63,036 nt of DNA from Gluconobacter cerevisiae (GTDB lineage Bacteria; Pseudomonadota; Alphaproteobacteria; Acetobacterales; Acetobacteraceae). The notes under the pieces are model-generated. The model searched no databases, was not told the origin of the DNA, and was given only the letters and a program-made list of their open reading frames with translations. How positions within the stretch are numbered: position 1 is the first letter of the stretch; the number at the start of each line of letters is the position of its first letter. This document shows positions 36,901 to 44,667 of this stretch, one piece after another. A program made the translations under genes and the position numbers. Location of the stretch: contig NZ_JABCQO010000012.1 in NCBI RefSeq assembly GCF_015244675.1, positions 1-63,036 of the forward strand. Reading direction: 5' to 3'.

Positions 36901-39082
36901 CGCCCATGACCTCTGCGACGAAAGCCTCGACATCCGGCACCGGGATCCACGGGGCTCCCAGACGGGCGGTGATGTCGGACGGGCGCAGGTCTTCGGGCTG
37001 GACCTCTTCAAGGGCGGCGACATTGCGCTGATAGCGTCGGTCGCGCTCGGCCGCCTCCCGGGCCTGCGCCAGCTTGGTGCGAACCGCGCCTGACAGGGCT
37101 TCGTCTGCCGTCACCCAGACCTCACGGCCACCTGTGCTGCGGATCGGGTCGAGATAGACCGAGGATCCGAGTTCGGCGAGCACCTCCTCACCCGGGCGGC
37201 CCAGAAGCTCCGCCATGCGCTCGACGTCCACGCCGCCTGTCTCATGCAGGGAGACCGCCAGCGCATCATGAGCGCCGTGAACCTCGGGCTCGGACGGCGC
37301 CTGAATCACGCGCTCGCTGAAGATCGGACCCGGACGGCCGGTCTGGCTCTTCTCGTCATACTCCTCGATCGAGCTGACCAGCCACACATCCGGATCGTCG
37401 TAGAAGGGCTGAAGGTTCGGGCGCCGCTGTGTGGACTTCTCCTCACCCGTCTCTTCATCCACCCGCGTTGTGGTGTTGGTGAGGTTGATCGGCCCGAACT
37501 GACGGGCAAAGGCCTGATACGCGCGTTTGAGATCCGCCTGATGGGCGCTGTAGGGCAGGTTTTCCACCTGTGCCCGAAGCACGAGCCGGGCCGCGTCCCT
37601 GACAGGAATCAGACCCTTGATGATCGCGGCGTGCTTCTGGAAGATCCCTTCTTTCTGCTCGCCTTTCTTCACCTTCACCAGCACGGTTTCGCCGTCAATG
37701 ATCTGGTGCAGCACGCCCTTGTGCAGCAGGTAGCTCCCCTCTTTCAGCAGGGCACCGTCTGCGGCCGTTCCGACCTCGGCGGCGTGGTTATCCTGCACCG
37801 CCGCGACATCGAGTGTCTGCGGGACGGGGAAGCGGGCCAGCGAAGAGAGACGGCCAAGGGCCAGTGGCAGGGCCTCGTCCAGCATCTGGAGCGGATTGGC
37901 CTTGCAGGTGTATTCGGGTCCGAACTGACCGCTCGTCCAGTCGTGCCGGCCGAGAACCTGCTGACCGTTTTCCGCGAAATAGCGGTTGATCCGCAGTGGG
38001 CCTTCGCCCTGATCGGTGTCCTCCAGCGCCGCCACGTCCAGCCAGGTGGCATCGCCCGCATCCTCTCCCGGTGCGCGGCGGCGGAACACGAGCACGTCCA
38101 CCACGACATCCGTTCCGGCATCGTCGCGCATGGCCCCGGCTGGCAGCCGTGCGCCGCCCACGAAATCGGCCGTCTCGAATATTGTGCGCCGTGCGCCGGC
38201 ATCGGACTTGTCCATCGTCCACCGCGACGTCACGAACATCGCCACGGCTCCGGGACGCAGACGGGAGAGGGAGCGGGCGATGAAATAATCGTGCAGCGAC
38301 AGGCCGAGGCGGCCCAGCTCGTCCGTGCCCCGGACCGTGCGGTTGCTGAATGGCGGGTTGCCGATGACCAGATCGTAGCGTTCCGCCAGCTTGGCCGTCG
38401 TGAAATCCTCGGACCGGACCCACTGGTTCGGAAACAGCTTGCGCGTGATCCGGGCCGTCAGCGGATCGTTCTCGATTGCGGTCCACGCGGTTTTCGGGGC
38501 CAGCTTCGGGGGCACGCTCGCCATGAAAAGCCCTGTGCCACAGCCCGGTTCCAGCGCACGGCCGCCCCGGAAGCCCATCTGTGCGGCCAGATCCCACATC
38601 GCATGGACGATCAGCTCGGGCGTGTAATGGGCGTACTGTGTCGCCCGTGCCAGACCCGCCCGCTCCTGCTGGCTGGTCAGTTCCTCAAGCTGGCTGCCGA
38701 TCTCTTCCCAGCCCTGACGGAAGGCTTCGCCCGGACGGGGGAACAGACTGTTGGCCAGCTCCCCGGCTCCAAATCCCGTAAACTTCGCCAGCAAAGCCTG
38801 TTCGGAGGGCGTTGCATTGCGCCCCTCGGTCTCCAGTTCGCTCACGAGACGGATGGCGGCAAGGTTGTCCCGTGCGCGCGCTTTCCAGCCCTGGGACAGG
38901 GCACGTGTGCCACAGAGACGGAAATCAATCTTTGGCGCGATAAGCGGAGTGCTGGCGGCCTGTGCAACGACCTTTGCTGCCTCTTCAAGCGCCTTGTCTC
39001 CAGGTAGTTCACCCCAGAAAAGATTGGCGTTCGCGCCGCCGAGGGCGGATGTGTCGAAGAAGCTCAGCTGTGTCTTGCTCAT
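33986..39082 (-). CDS. Giant N6-adenine methylase / SNF2-type helicase fusion
   Basis: A 1698-residue protein. Residues about 145-330 hold an N6-adenine methylase domain: ALEPGCGTGLFMASVPPKLA (SAM binding) and LVIGNPPFSNRTV (catalytic NPPF). The second half is a helicase: YMAHAVGSGKTFSMCAAVME (Walker A), ILVDEAQQFRKL (II), SGSPITNTLGEMF, and C-terminal IGSSATMGTGVNAQQRLIAL and IIQREGRIERQGNQ. A coiled tail follows. The architecture resembles phage P1 DarB-like anti-restriction proteins. It would act on incoming or transferring plasmid DNA. The start at 39082 has GGAGT upstream. Confidence 0.85.
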   Translation of the reverse strand: MSKTQLSFFDTSALGGANANLFWGELPGDKALEEAAKVVAQAASTPLIAPKIDFRLCGTRALSQGWKARARDNLAAIRLVSELETEGRNATPSEQALLAKFTGFGAGELANSLFPRPGEAFRQGWEEIGSQLEELTSQQERAGLARATQYAHYTPELIVHAMWDLAAQMGFRGGRALEPGCGTGLFMASVPPKLAPKTAWTAIENDPLTARITRKLFPNQWVRSEDFTTAKLAERYDLVIGNPPFSNRTVRGTDELGRLGLSLHDYFIARSLSRLRPGAVAMFVTSRWTMDKSDAGARRTIFETADFVGGARLPAGAMRDDAGTDVVVDVLVFRRRAPGEDAGDATWLDVAALEDTDQGEGPLRINRYFAENGQQVLGRHDWTSGQFGPEYTCKANPLQMLDEALPLALGRLSSLARFPVPQTLDVAAVQDNHAAEVGTAADGALLKEGSYLLHKGVLHQIIDGETVLVKVKKGEQKEGIFQKHAAIIKGLIPVRDAARLVLRAQVENLPYSAHQADLKRAYQAFARQFGPINLTNTTTRVDEETGEEKSTQRRPNLQPFYDDPDVWLVSSIEEYDEKSQTGRPGPIFSERVIQAPSEPEVHGAHDALAVSLHETGGVDVERMAELLGRPGEEVLAELGSSVYLDPIRSTGGREVWVTADEALSGAVRTKLAQAREAAERDRRYQRNVAALEEVQPEDLRPSDITARLGAPWIPVPDVEAFVAEVMGVRTTIHHTMEVATWSVDKSGFSGKAEATSVWGTQRRHAGDLLDDALNQASPKIWDTWRDENGEHRELNTKETEAAKEKLAAIKTAFETWVWQDTDRAERLVRLYNDAFNNLVPRTFDGSHLKLPGASTAISLRDHQKRVIWRIIAKGSTYMAHAVGSGKTFSMCAAVMEQKRLGLISKGMIVVPGHCLAQMAREFMMLYPNAQILVADETNFVKDKRQRFLARAATGNWDAIVITHDAFKFVPVESAFEQEMVEDQIASYESLLENVRRDDRLSRKRIERLKEGMEAKLKALSSRKDDLVHLGEIGVDQILVDEAQQFRKLSFGTNQSDLKGIDPNGSQRAWDLFVKTRYLAKRNPERVLVMASGSPITNTLGEMFSIQRFMDLPALVERGLHEFDAWAASFGETRTELELQPSGLYKPVTRFSEFVNVADLMAMYRDFADVVQQDDLRRYVKLPEVAGGRREIVVADSGDAFREYQKTLAERIKTIEERTGKPQKGDDILLSVITDARHAAIDLRFVRNWAANDNSNKLNVMIRKVFQIWQDTSANRYTDPETGREYELPGATQMIFSDLGTESALETRGFSAYRWIRDELIRMGIPRDEIAFMQHYKKSTAKQALFRDMNAGRKRILIGSSATMGTGVNAQQRLIALHHLDVPWLVSDIIQREGRIERQGNQNPVIQLYAYALKGSVDATNWQMLERKQKFICLAMSGDRTIRRLEDVGAEANQFAMAKALASGDERLMQKAGLEAELARLERLQAAHHDDQYNVRRAIDRAERDRETAEAVIPRLQNDIARREPTRGEAFRLVRKDREMTERDKAGQWLLSQARLAAQSGEKGKWTLGTIGGFEILCETWRTRFDGEETWDATLGLVLDGRILGMDFDRETSPVGLVSRIENALLRFEAELADARRQVEEAERKLPGYRARVGLAFPEAALLQEKREAMAALEADLAADTQRRKEAEEAEAKAALEAT

Positions 39083-39204
39083 GGGAATACTCCGGACAAG
39101 CGGCCGCGCCCGGTGCTGCGCTCGGCAGACCGGGGGGCCAGAAAAACAGAATGGTGGAACTGCGTGAGGGGCCGCGCCCGGCTCAGGCGTGCGGCATCAG
39201 GGGA

Positions 39205-39468
39205 TCAGAGCGGTCCGAACCGAAGGCTGATCTGCTCGCGTTCATTGTCGGAAAGACGCGCCAGAGCCTCGCGATGGTATTCGGAACCGCAGCGCGCCTT
39301 CTGTGACACCCGCCACCAGGCGTGCTGGTCCGAACAGGTGACGCCTCGGATCTGGGTGTCCATGTTTTCGGGACCGCAGCCTTCGAGGATGGTCCAGCCT
39401 TCCTGATGGGCCTGAACCAGACTGAACTGCGATTGTGTGTCCGGGGACGTAAGGGCCAAGCTCGGCAT
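39205..39468 (-). CDS. Hypothetical small protein upstream of the methylase-helicase
   Basis: An 87-residue soluble protein with two cysteines (EGCGPENMDTQIRGVTC) and an EREQISLRFG end. It lies 122 nt upstream of the methylase-helicase start and may share its transcript. The region between (39083-39204) contains GC-rich hairpin sequence (CCGGT/ACCGG near 39109-39131). Family not recognised. Confidence 0.55.
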   Translation of the reverse strand: MPSLALTSPDTQSQFSLVQAHQEGWTILEGCGPENMDTQIRGVTCSDQHAWWRVSQKARCGSEYHREALARLSDNEREQISLRFGPL

Positions 39469-39523
39469 CGTCGTCTTTCTCCTTTCCTGACCCTCTCCGG
39501 CAACCGCGGCGTCGTGCTGGGGG

Positions 39524-39598
39524 GCAAGGGCGACGCGTCAGCGTCGGGACCGCCCGGCCCGCAGCGCCAGCGAGGACACGGACGGACCCACCCCTTGC
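39524..39598 (-). promoter_or_regulatory. Three-way-junction leader element B
   Basis: Outer stem GCAAGGG/CCCTTGC (39524-39530 with 39592-39598) encloses CGACGC-GTCA-GCGTCG (39531-39546) and GGG..CCC, then GCGAGGACACGGACGGACCC. It is homologous in layout to elements A (28717) and C (43069), with changed but still paired stems. It precedes the gene at 39468 and follows a purine-rich tract. Confidence 0.6.
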
Positions 39599-39831
39599 GG
39601 CACAGGGCGATCCCGTGGTGCCTCCCCTCCTCCCCCTTCCTTTTCTTTCCTCTTCTTCTTTTACGGTCCGCGTCTTCTGCGATGTGTGCTCTCACGATCA
39701 AAGAAACATGACCGTGTTTCGAGGCGGCTCAGGGAACTGTTAAGATCTGAAGCAGTAATACTCGTAACGACTTGCAGTCATGACCTGAAAGCGCCATGTC
39801 CAAAGCTCTTCCAGAACCTTGAGGGACATTT

Positions 39832-40344
39832 ATGACCGACCTGATTGAGACCATTGCACACCCTCATGCTGATCTTCTGCCACTCACCGCCGACATCGTG
39901 GCCGCCTATCTGTCGCAGAACGAGCTTTCCGCCGACCATCTGCCCGCGCTGATCCGCAGCGTGCACGACGCTCTCGCGACCCCGACCACGCGGGAGCCTG
40001 TCGCGGAAGAAGCCCCGATCCCCGCAGTGAACCCGAAGCGCTCCGTGTTTCCGGATTACATCGTCTGCCTGGAAGACGGGAAAAAGCTGAAGATGCTCCG
40101 CCGTCATCTCAAGACGGCCTACAATATGACGCCGGAAGAGTACCGGGCCCGGTGGGGCCTGCCGCGCGAGTATCCGATGGTCGCACCCAGCTATTCCGAG
40201 AAGCGGTCGTCCCTCGCCCGCGAAATTGGCCTGGGCTCTACGCCCCGTGCCTCGGAGCCTCAGGAGCCTGTAACGCAGGAGGAAGAACATCCTCCGGTAA
40301 AGAAGCTTCCCGAGAAACGTCGCGTCCGTCCGGCTCGCGCCTGA
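39832..40344 (+). CDS. Second MucR/Ros-family regulator
   Basis: A 170-residue paralogue of the protein at 21014. The core reads VNPKRSVFPDYIVCLEDGKK, LRRHL, YNMTPEEYRARWGLP and YPMVAPSYSEKRSSLAREIG. It has the same CLED in place of CxxC. The basic tail (EKRRVRPARA) is AT-hook-like. It starts at 39832 after GAGGGAC. Two related regulators on one plasmid suggest that they control the AT-rich promoters of the backbone genes. Confidence 0.85.
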   Translation: MTDLIETIAHPHADLLPLTADIVAAYLSQNELSADHLPALIRSVHDALATPTTREPVAEEAPIPAVNPKRSVFPDYIVCLEDGKKLKMLRRHLKTAYNMTPEEYRARWGLPREYPMVAPSYSEKRSSLAREIGLGSTPRASEPQEPVTQEEEHPPVKKLPEKRRVRPARA

Positions 40345-41115
40345 GACTAGACCGGCCCTCCCCCGGTGCCGAAGGCTCCGGCCGGGAGGATCCAGTCCTC
40401 TGTCAGAACTGTCTGCAACGGACGGTCTGACAGGCAGGCGGCGACCAGGTCGGGCCGCGACCGGGCTGCCTGAAAGACCGTCCCCTCGGACGACAGCTGT
40501 TCGAGCCCCCTGTCACGTTTGATTGTGCAGCCGAAGTCCTTTTCATATCTGACCAGTTTCGCAAACCGGTTCGCATCCATCCATTTCAGGGTGGCGAACT
40601 GGTCTGCATTGCCGAAGATGCAGAACGCACAGGACAGGCGCGAAAATCCGGCCTGATAAGGATAGGCTGGCATGACGCGCCAGCGCTTGAGAATGTCCCA
40701 GACCTCCGCCTCGGACCAGGCGTGCACGGGCCTCCAGTGGTCGACATACCGACGACGACGCGTCCCGGTTCTCGTGTCGGTGCGGTGAGGCTCAAAAGCC
40801 GCATAGCGCGCCCGTGCAGGACTTTCCTCGGCGCGCTCGCCTGTCACGACCAGGGTACGACGATTGAGAAACCTGTCCTGTCCGCGCAAGGCGCGATCCG
40901 CCACATCAACCTTGAGGCTCGCCGAGCACCAGCGCACGGAGAGGCTGGCTGAGACCTGGGGGAAGCGCAGGCGTGTCCCCTCTGGCCCCTGCCCTCCTGT
41001 TCTGACGACCCCGTCAGGCGTTTCAAAAACAACCGGAGCTGTGGGCGTAGAGAGGTGGACCCCATTTTTCAGACAGGGGCGTAAGCTATAGACCGGCCTG
41101 AGAGAGGACGGATTT

Positions 41116-41427
41116 ATGGGTAAGGTTACGCGCAAGAGGTATTCGGGCGAGTTCAAGTCGCGGGTCGCGCTGGAGGCGATCCGGGGCGAGCAGACGCTTT
41201 CGGAACTGGCGTCGAAGCACGGCGTGCATCAGACGATGATTGCCCAGTGGAAGCGCCAGGCAGTTGAGGGCATGGCGGGCATTTTCTCTGGCAAGGCAAC
41301 ACCGGAGACGGCGGCCAGTCCGGCCGATGTGGAAAAGCTTCACGCCAAGATTGGGCAATTGCTGGTGGAACGGGATTTTTTGCGGGATGCCTCTGTTCGG
41401 TTGGGCGTGATCAGAGGCGGCAAATGA
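41116..41427 (+). CDS. IS3-family transposase OrfA
   Basis: A 103-residue protein with the IS3 OrfA helix-turn-helix (GKVTRKRYSGEFKSRVALEA, then ELASKHGVHQTMIAQWKRQA) and a leucine-zipper-like end. Its stop overlaps the orfB start (ATGA), with a frameshift or reinitiation producing the full transposase. Confidence 0.93.
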   Translation: MGKVTRKRYSGEFKSRVALEAIRGEQTLSELASKHGVHQTMIAQWKRQAVEGMAGIFSGKATPETAASPADVEKLHAKIGQLLVERDFLRDASVRLGVIRGGK

Positions 41428-42302
41428 TTGACCTGAAACGGCCTCGGCTTTCCGTGGTGCGGCAGTGCATGCTGTTGCAGCTTAACCGGTCAGGCGTCTA
41501 CTACCGGCCCGTGCCGGAGAGCGACGCGAACCTCGCGCTGATGCGGTTGATCGACGCGCAGTTTCTGGAGACGCCGTATTACGGGTCGCGGCAGATAACC
41601 CGGCATTTGCGCAGGTTGGGGCATGATGTCGGGCGCAAGCGTGTCCGCCGGCTCATGACGATCATGGGGCTGCGGGCGATCTACCAGAAGCCGCGCACGA
41701 CAGTGCCGCATCCGGCTCATCGAAAATATCCCTATCTGCTGCGGGATCTTGTGATCAATCGGCCCAATCAGGTGTGGTGCTCCGATATCACCTACATCCC
41801 GATGCGGAAGGGTTTTCTGTATCTCGTGGCCATCATGGACTGGGCCTCGCGCAGGGTCCTGTCCTGGCGGCTGTCGAACACGATGGATGCCGAGTTCTGC
41901 ATCGAGGCGTTGCAGGAGGCCCTGATCCACTACGGCGCACCAGAGATTTTCAACACCGACCAGGGCTCGCAGTTCACGACCCCCCGGTTCACCGAGGTGC
42001 TGGAGAAGCGTCAGATCCGCATCAGCATGGACGGGCGGGGACGCTGGCTGGACAATGTCTTCATCGAGCGCCTGTGGCGATCCCTGAAATACGAATGCGT
42101 CTACCTGCACGCGTTTGAGACCGGTTCGGAACTACGGGTCGGGCTCACATCATGGATCGCGCATTACAACGGGCAACGTCCACATTCAGCATTGGCTGGA
42201 CGAACGCCCGACGAGGCGTATCATGACGTGCCGACGCCATCTGGTTTGGGGTTAACCCCAAACCAGATGGCCAACAGCAACGCCGTCAAACAGGCGGCAT
42301 GA
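41424..42302 (+). CDS. IS3-family transposase OrfB
   Basis: A 292-residue DDE integrase core: QVWCSDITYIPMRKGFLYLV (first D), PEIFNTDQGSQFTTPRF (second D), and FIERLWRSLKYECVYLHAF (E). It also has an N-terminal HTH_21-like region. It appears intact, so the element may still be mobile. Confidence 0.95.
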   Translation: MIDLKRPRLSVVRQCMLLQLNRSGVYYRPVPESDANLALMRLIDAQFLETPYYGSRQITRHLRRLGHDVGRKRVRRLMTIMGLRAIYQKPRTTVPHPAHRKYPYLLRDLVINRPNQVWCSDITYIPMRKGFLYLVAIMDWASRRVLSWRLSNTMDAEFCIEALQEALIHYGAPEIFNTDQGSQFTTPRFTEVLEKRQIRISMDGRGRWLDNVFIERLWRSLKYECVYLHAFETGSELRVGLTSWIAHYNGQRPHSALAGRTPDEAYHDVPTPSGLGLTPNQMANSNAVKQAA

Positions 42303-42629
42303 CAACAACCGGCTATAGCTTATCAAGCCCACAAAACTGTCCGAACGGACGGGGCCACCTCTTAGTATCCCGCAGCATTTCGCGCTCGAAGCCACCCTCG
42401 CGCCAGGAGCGATAGAGCGGCAGGTTGAAGTCGCATGCGAGGGCAGCGACATACGGACCTGTGGAGGGCCAGTCCATGAAGGACCGCCCTGCCCCATCCA
42501 CCTCGTGGTGCCAGAGTTCGATGCGCTCGACCGGAGCACCGGCTTCCAGCAGCGCAAGCAAACAGGCTGTGCCGTCCTTGCCTCCGGACACAGCGACGAT
42601 GATTCTGTCATAGGACGCGAGATCAGGGC

Positions 42630-43007
42630 TCATGATGCCCACCGACTGACCGGGGAGCCTGTCCGCACAGAGCGGCACATCAGAGCCTGGGCGATCGGGC
42701 GTTCCCGCAGCAGCAGCGGCTTTTCGTGGCGACCGTCCCAGGTCAGGCCGTCGCACCGTTTGAGCAGCCCCATCTGGACGGCCGCTTCGTCGCGACAGGC
42801 ACACACACGCTCATTGCCACCTGAACTGCGGCGGCACGGCTCATCCGCTGGTGCTCCACAGCCGGCGCAGGCAATCGTCAACGCTGGATCGCCCTCTTTC
42901 CAGTGCGTGTTGCAGCGGCGGCAGGTTGTGGGCTCCTGCGTGTCGGTCCAGCGCATCGGAGGCCGGCCACGGGGGGTTGGAACATAGGGAAACTGATAGC
43001 GTTGCAT
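42630..43007 (-). CDS. Cysteine-rich zinc-binding protein upstream of the PAPS-reductase-like gene
   Basis: A 125-residue protein with CRRC (about 29), CAGCGAP (about 47) and further cysteines (PCRRSSGGNERVCACRDE), a multi-zinc arrangement. It overlaps the PAPS-reductase-like start by 4 nt (ATGA), so they formed one operon. Its leader is element C (43069-43171). Function unknown. Confidence 0.6.
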   Translation of the reverse strand: MQRYQFPYVPTPRGRPPMRWTDTQEPTTCRRCNTHWKEGDPALTIACAGCGAPADEPCRRSSGGNERVCACRDEAAVQMGLLKRCDGLTWDGRHEKPLLLRERPIAQALMCRSVRTGSPVSRWAS

Positions 43008-43068
43008 GATGCTCGATCCATCTCTGGTTCTTCAGACATCCTTGCGACGGCGTGTCGGGCGACCGGGG

Positions 43069-43171
43069 TGCAACAGTGCCGCGCAGCGGCAGGATCGGCG
43101 TCATCCGGACCCACGCGCAGGCGGCGCAGCCGGCGAGCATGGGGAGGACGGACGGCGACCCACCTGTTGCA
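43069..43171 (-). promoter_or_regulatory. Three-way-junction leader element C
   Basis: Outer stem TGCAACAG/CTGTTGCA (43069-43076 with 43164-43171) encloses TGCCGC-GCA-GCGGCA (43077-43091) and GGAT/ATCC (43092-43106). The end reads GGACGGACGGCGACCCAC. The order matches elements A and B, with covarying stems. A purine-rich tract lies upstream on the minus strand. Confidence 0.6.
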
Positions 43172-43249
43172 GCACGGGCGACCGACAGGCAGCGGCTCCT
43201 TCTTTTATCCTCCTTCTTTCTTCATCTCCTTGAGTAACGCGGCACGGCT

Positions 43250-43610
43250 GTAATGACGTAACGGCGTCATTACGGAGCAGGGGTGCTCGCAGGCCACAGG
43301 CCCAACGGCGCGGGCCGGTCCGCAGCGTATCGTTACGGCTTTACGCAATGACGCCGTCCCTGCCCAGGACGGCCGGCGCCCACTTCCGCGCGAGCGTAAT
43401 GACGTAACGGCGTCATTACAGCGCAGGGGCACTCGCAGGCCACAGGCCCAACGGCGCGGGCCGGTCCGCAGCGTATCGTTACGGCTTTACGCAATGACGC
43501 CGTCCCTGCCCAGCACGGCGGGCGCCCACTTCCGCGCGAGCGTAATGACGTAACGGCGTCATTACGTGATTACGTCGTTATGGGGTTGCGTAATGACGTA
43601 ACGCCATTGT
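43250..43610. repeat. 146-bp tandem repeats with palindromes, candidate partition site
   Basis: Two near-identical 146-bp units (43250-43395, 43396-43541) and a partial third. Each begins with GTAATGACG-TAACGG-CGTCATTAC, a 9-bp perfect inverted repeat (43250, 43396, 43542), and a half copy lies at 43590. Further CAATGACG half-sites occur inside. It lies immediately upstream of parA, the usual place for a centromere-like or ParA/ParB control site. Confidence 0.8.
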
Positions 43611-43645
43611 AGAAGGTCTTCATATCAAGGGAGAGATATAGATAA

Positions 43646-44308
43646 ATGCCAATCCTAACTATTGCCTCCTTTAAGGGGGGGCCCGGAAAAACCACCCTGT
43701 GTCAAATAATCTCCGCGCGTTGCGCAGCAGACGGTCTCGCAGTCGCTGTCATTGACGCCGACCCGACTAAGGCAATGTCGGACTGGCATAGCAGCACTTA
43801 CGAAGGAAAGCCCTTTACGTGCGTGGCGGAAACTTCTGAGCGCTCCATTGCTGATCTCGCTTTGAGGCTAGACGACACCTCTGACCTTGTCTTGATCGAC
43901 ACTGCAGGCTTTGGAAACTTGGCCGGAGCAGTAGCGATGACCGTGGCAGACCAGATCCTCGTTCCGTTGACCGCTGGCGCAGCCGATTTGAACCAAGCTG
44001 AAGAGACGATCAAGCAGGCGAAGGGCCTTGCGTCGGCAGCGCGGCGCAAAATCGAGGTTCGCGCGATAATGAACCGCCTCTCTCGCACAAACCTTACAAA
44101 GCACGCTGAACAGGAGCTGCGCGACGCAGGTATTCCCACCTTGAAGGCGTCAGTCTCACATCGCACAGCGTTCGGAGAGATTTCCTACTCGGGTACCATT
44201 CCGGCTAAAGGTGCGGCAGCCGACGAAGTAACCGCTCTTATAGCCGAGTTGAAGGCGATTGGCTGGATTCCGGAACGCACTAAAACCCTGAAAGGGGAGG
44301 GTATCTAA
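43646..44308 (+). CDS. parA: ParA-family partition ATPase
   Basis: A 220-residue Walker-type ATPase. Residues about 6-18 are the deviant Walker A (SFKGGPGKTTLCQ), followed by VIDADPTKAMSDW (Walker A') and DLVLIDTAGFG. The compact length without an N-terminal HTH fits type Ib partition ATPases, which use small DNA-binding partners. The start at 43646 has GGGAGAG upstream. It overlaps the next gene by one base (TAATG). Confidence 0.93.
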   Translation: MPILTIASFKGGPGKTTLCQIISARCAADGLAVAVIDADPTKAMSDWHSSTYEGKPFTCVAETSERSIADLALRLDDTSDLVLIDTAGFGNLAGAVAMTVADQILVPLTAGAADLNQAEETIKQAKGLASAARRKIEVRAIMNRLSRTNLTKHAEQELRDAGIPTLKASVSHRTAFGEISYSGTIPAKGAAADEVTALIAELKAIGWIPERTKTLKGEGI

Positions 44309-44667
44309 TGGCGCTTAAACCTCGAAAAAGACCGGATGCCAGCGAAATCACTGCTGCAGCCCTTGGCAGGGTCAGCACTGACGGTGGAAAATCGGTGCCA
44401 GTACCGAAGACCCGAGCAGACCAGGCACTCGAGACCGCTCGCAGCGTAAACCCGCGGCTTCCGCCAGCGGAGGTCGTCCCAGAGGACAAAGCCGTTAACC
44501 ACAACATGCGTGTGCGGACGAGCACTCTCCGGGCTTTGGGGAAAGCCGCAGAAGAGCACGGTATGACCGTGAAGCAGTTTATTATGCGAGCTGTTGCGGA
44601 CAAAGGAGTTGCTGTCGCGCCAACAGATCTCGAGAATGGGAAAATAACCCCCTGGCGCGATCGCTAG
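44308..44667 (+). CDS. Small DNA-binding partition partner
   Basis: A 119-residue protein. The C-terminal 55 residues (NHNMRVRTSTLRALGKAAEE, then HGMTVKQFIMRAVADKG) have a ribbon-helix-helix-like pattern; the N-terminal part is basic and disordered (KPRKRPDASEITAA). It follows parA by TAATG coupling, as ParG/ParB-type partners do. It should bind the 146-bp repeats. Its stop overlaps the convergent repA stop by 3 nt. Confidence 0.75.
   Translation: MALKPRKRPDASEITAAALGRVSTDGGKSVPVPKTRADQALETARSVNPRLPPAEVVPEDKAVNHNMRVRTSTLRALGKAAEEHGMTVKQFIMRAVADKGVAVAPTDLENGKITPWRDR

Larger units (their letters stand above)
41051..42362 (+). mobile_element. IS3-family insertion sequence
   Basis: A 1312-bp element with imperfect terminal repeats (AGAGGTGG...CCCC at the left and its complement CCACCTCT at the right; also TAAGCTATAG inside both ends). 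It is flanked by TAG on both sides (41048-41050 and 42363-42365). It carries orfA and orfB in the usual overlapping order. It interrupts the PAPS-reductase-like gene. Confidence 0.9.
40347..42633 (-). pseudogene. PAPS-reductase-like gene split by an IS3-family element
   Basis: The 5' part (42633 down to 42363) encodes MSPDLASYDRIIVAVSGGKD, the PP-loop SGGKD of PAPS reductase-like proteins, and ends REMLRDT. The 3' part (41050 to 40347) resumes with TPTAPVVFETPDGVV, then LSVRWCSASLKVDV and VTGERAEESPAR, and the cysteine-rich FSRLSCAFCIFGNADQ. Removing 41051-42362 and one TAG joins the halves in frame (LRDTTPTAPVVFE), so the gene was intact before insertion. The start at 42633 overlaps the upstream gene by 4 nt. 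Such proteins act in sulfur transfer or DNA modification; the substrate is unknown. Confidence 0.85.

Noticed and set aside
36000-39010. Long + strand frames (364 and 587 codons) opposite the methylase-helicase
   Set aside because: They lie entirely antisense to a gene with clear methylase and helicase motifs and have no domain signature or ribosome site.
43250-43610. CRISPR array
   Set aside because: The repeat unit is 146 bp and tandem with no variable spacers; it sits before parA.
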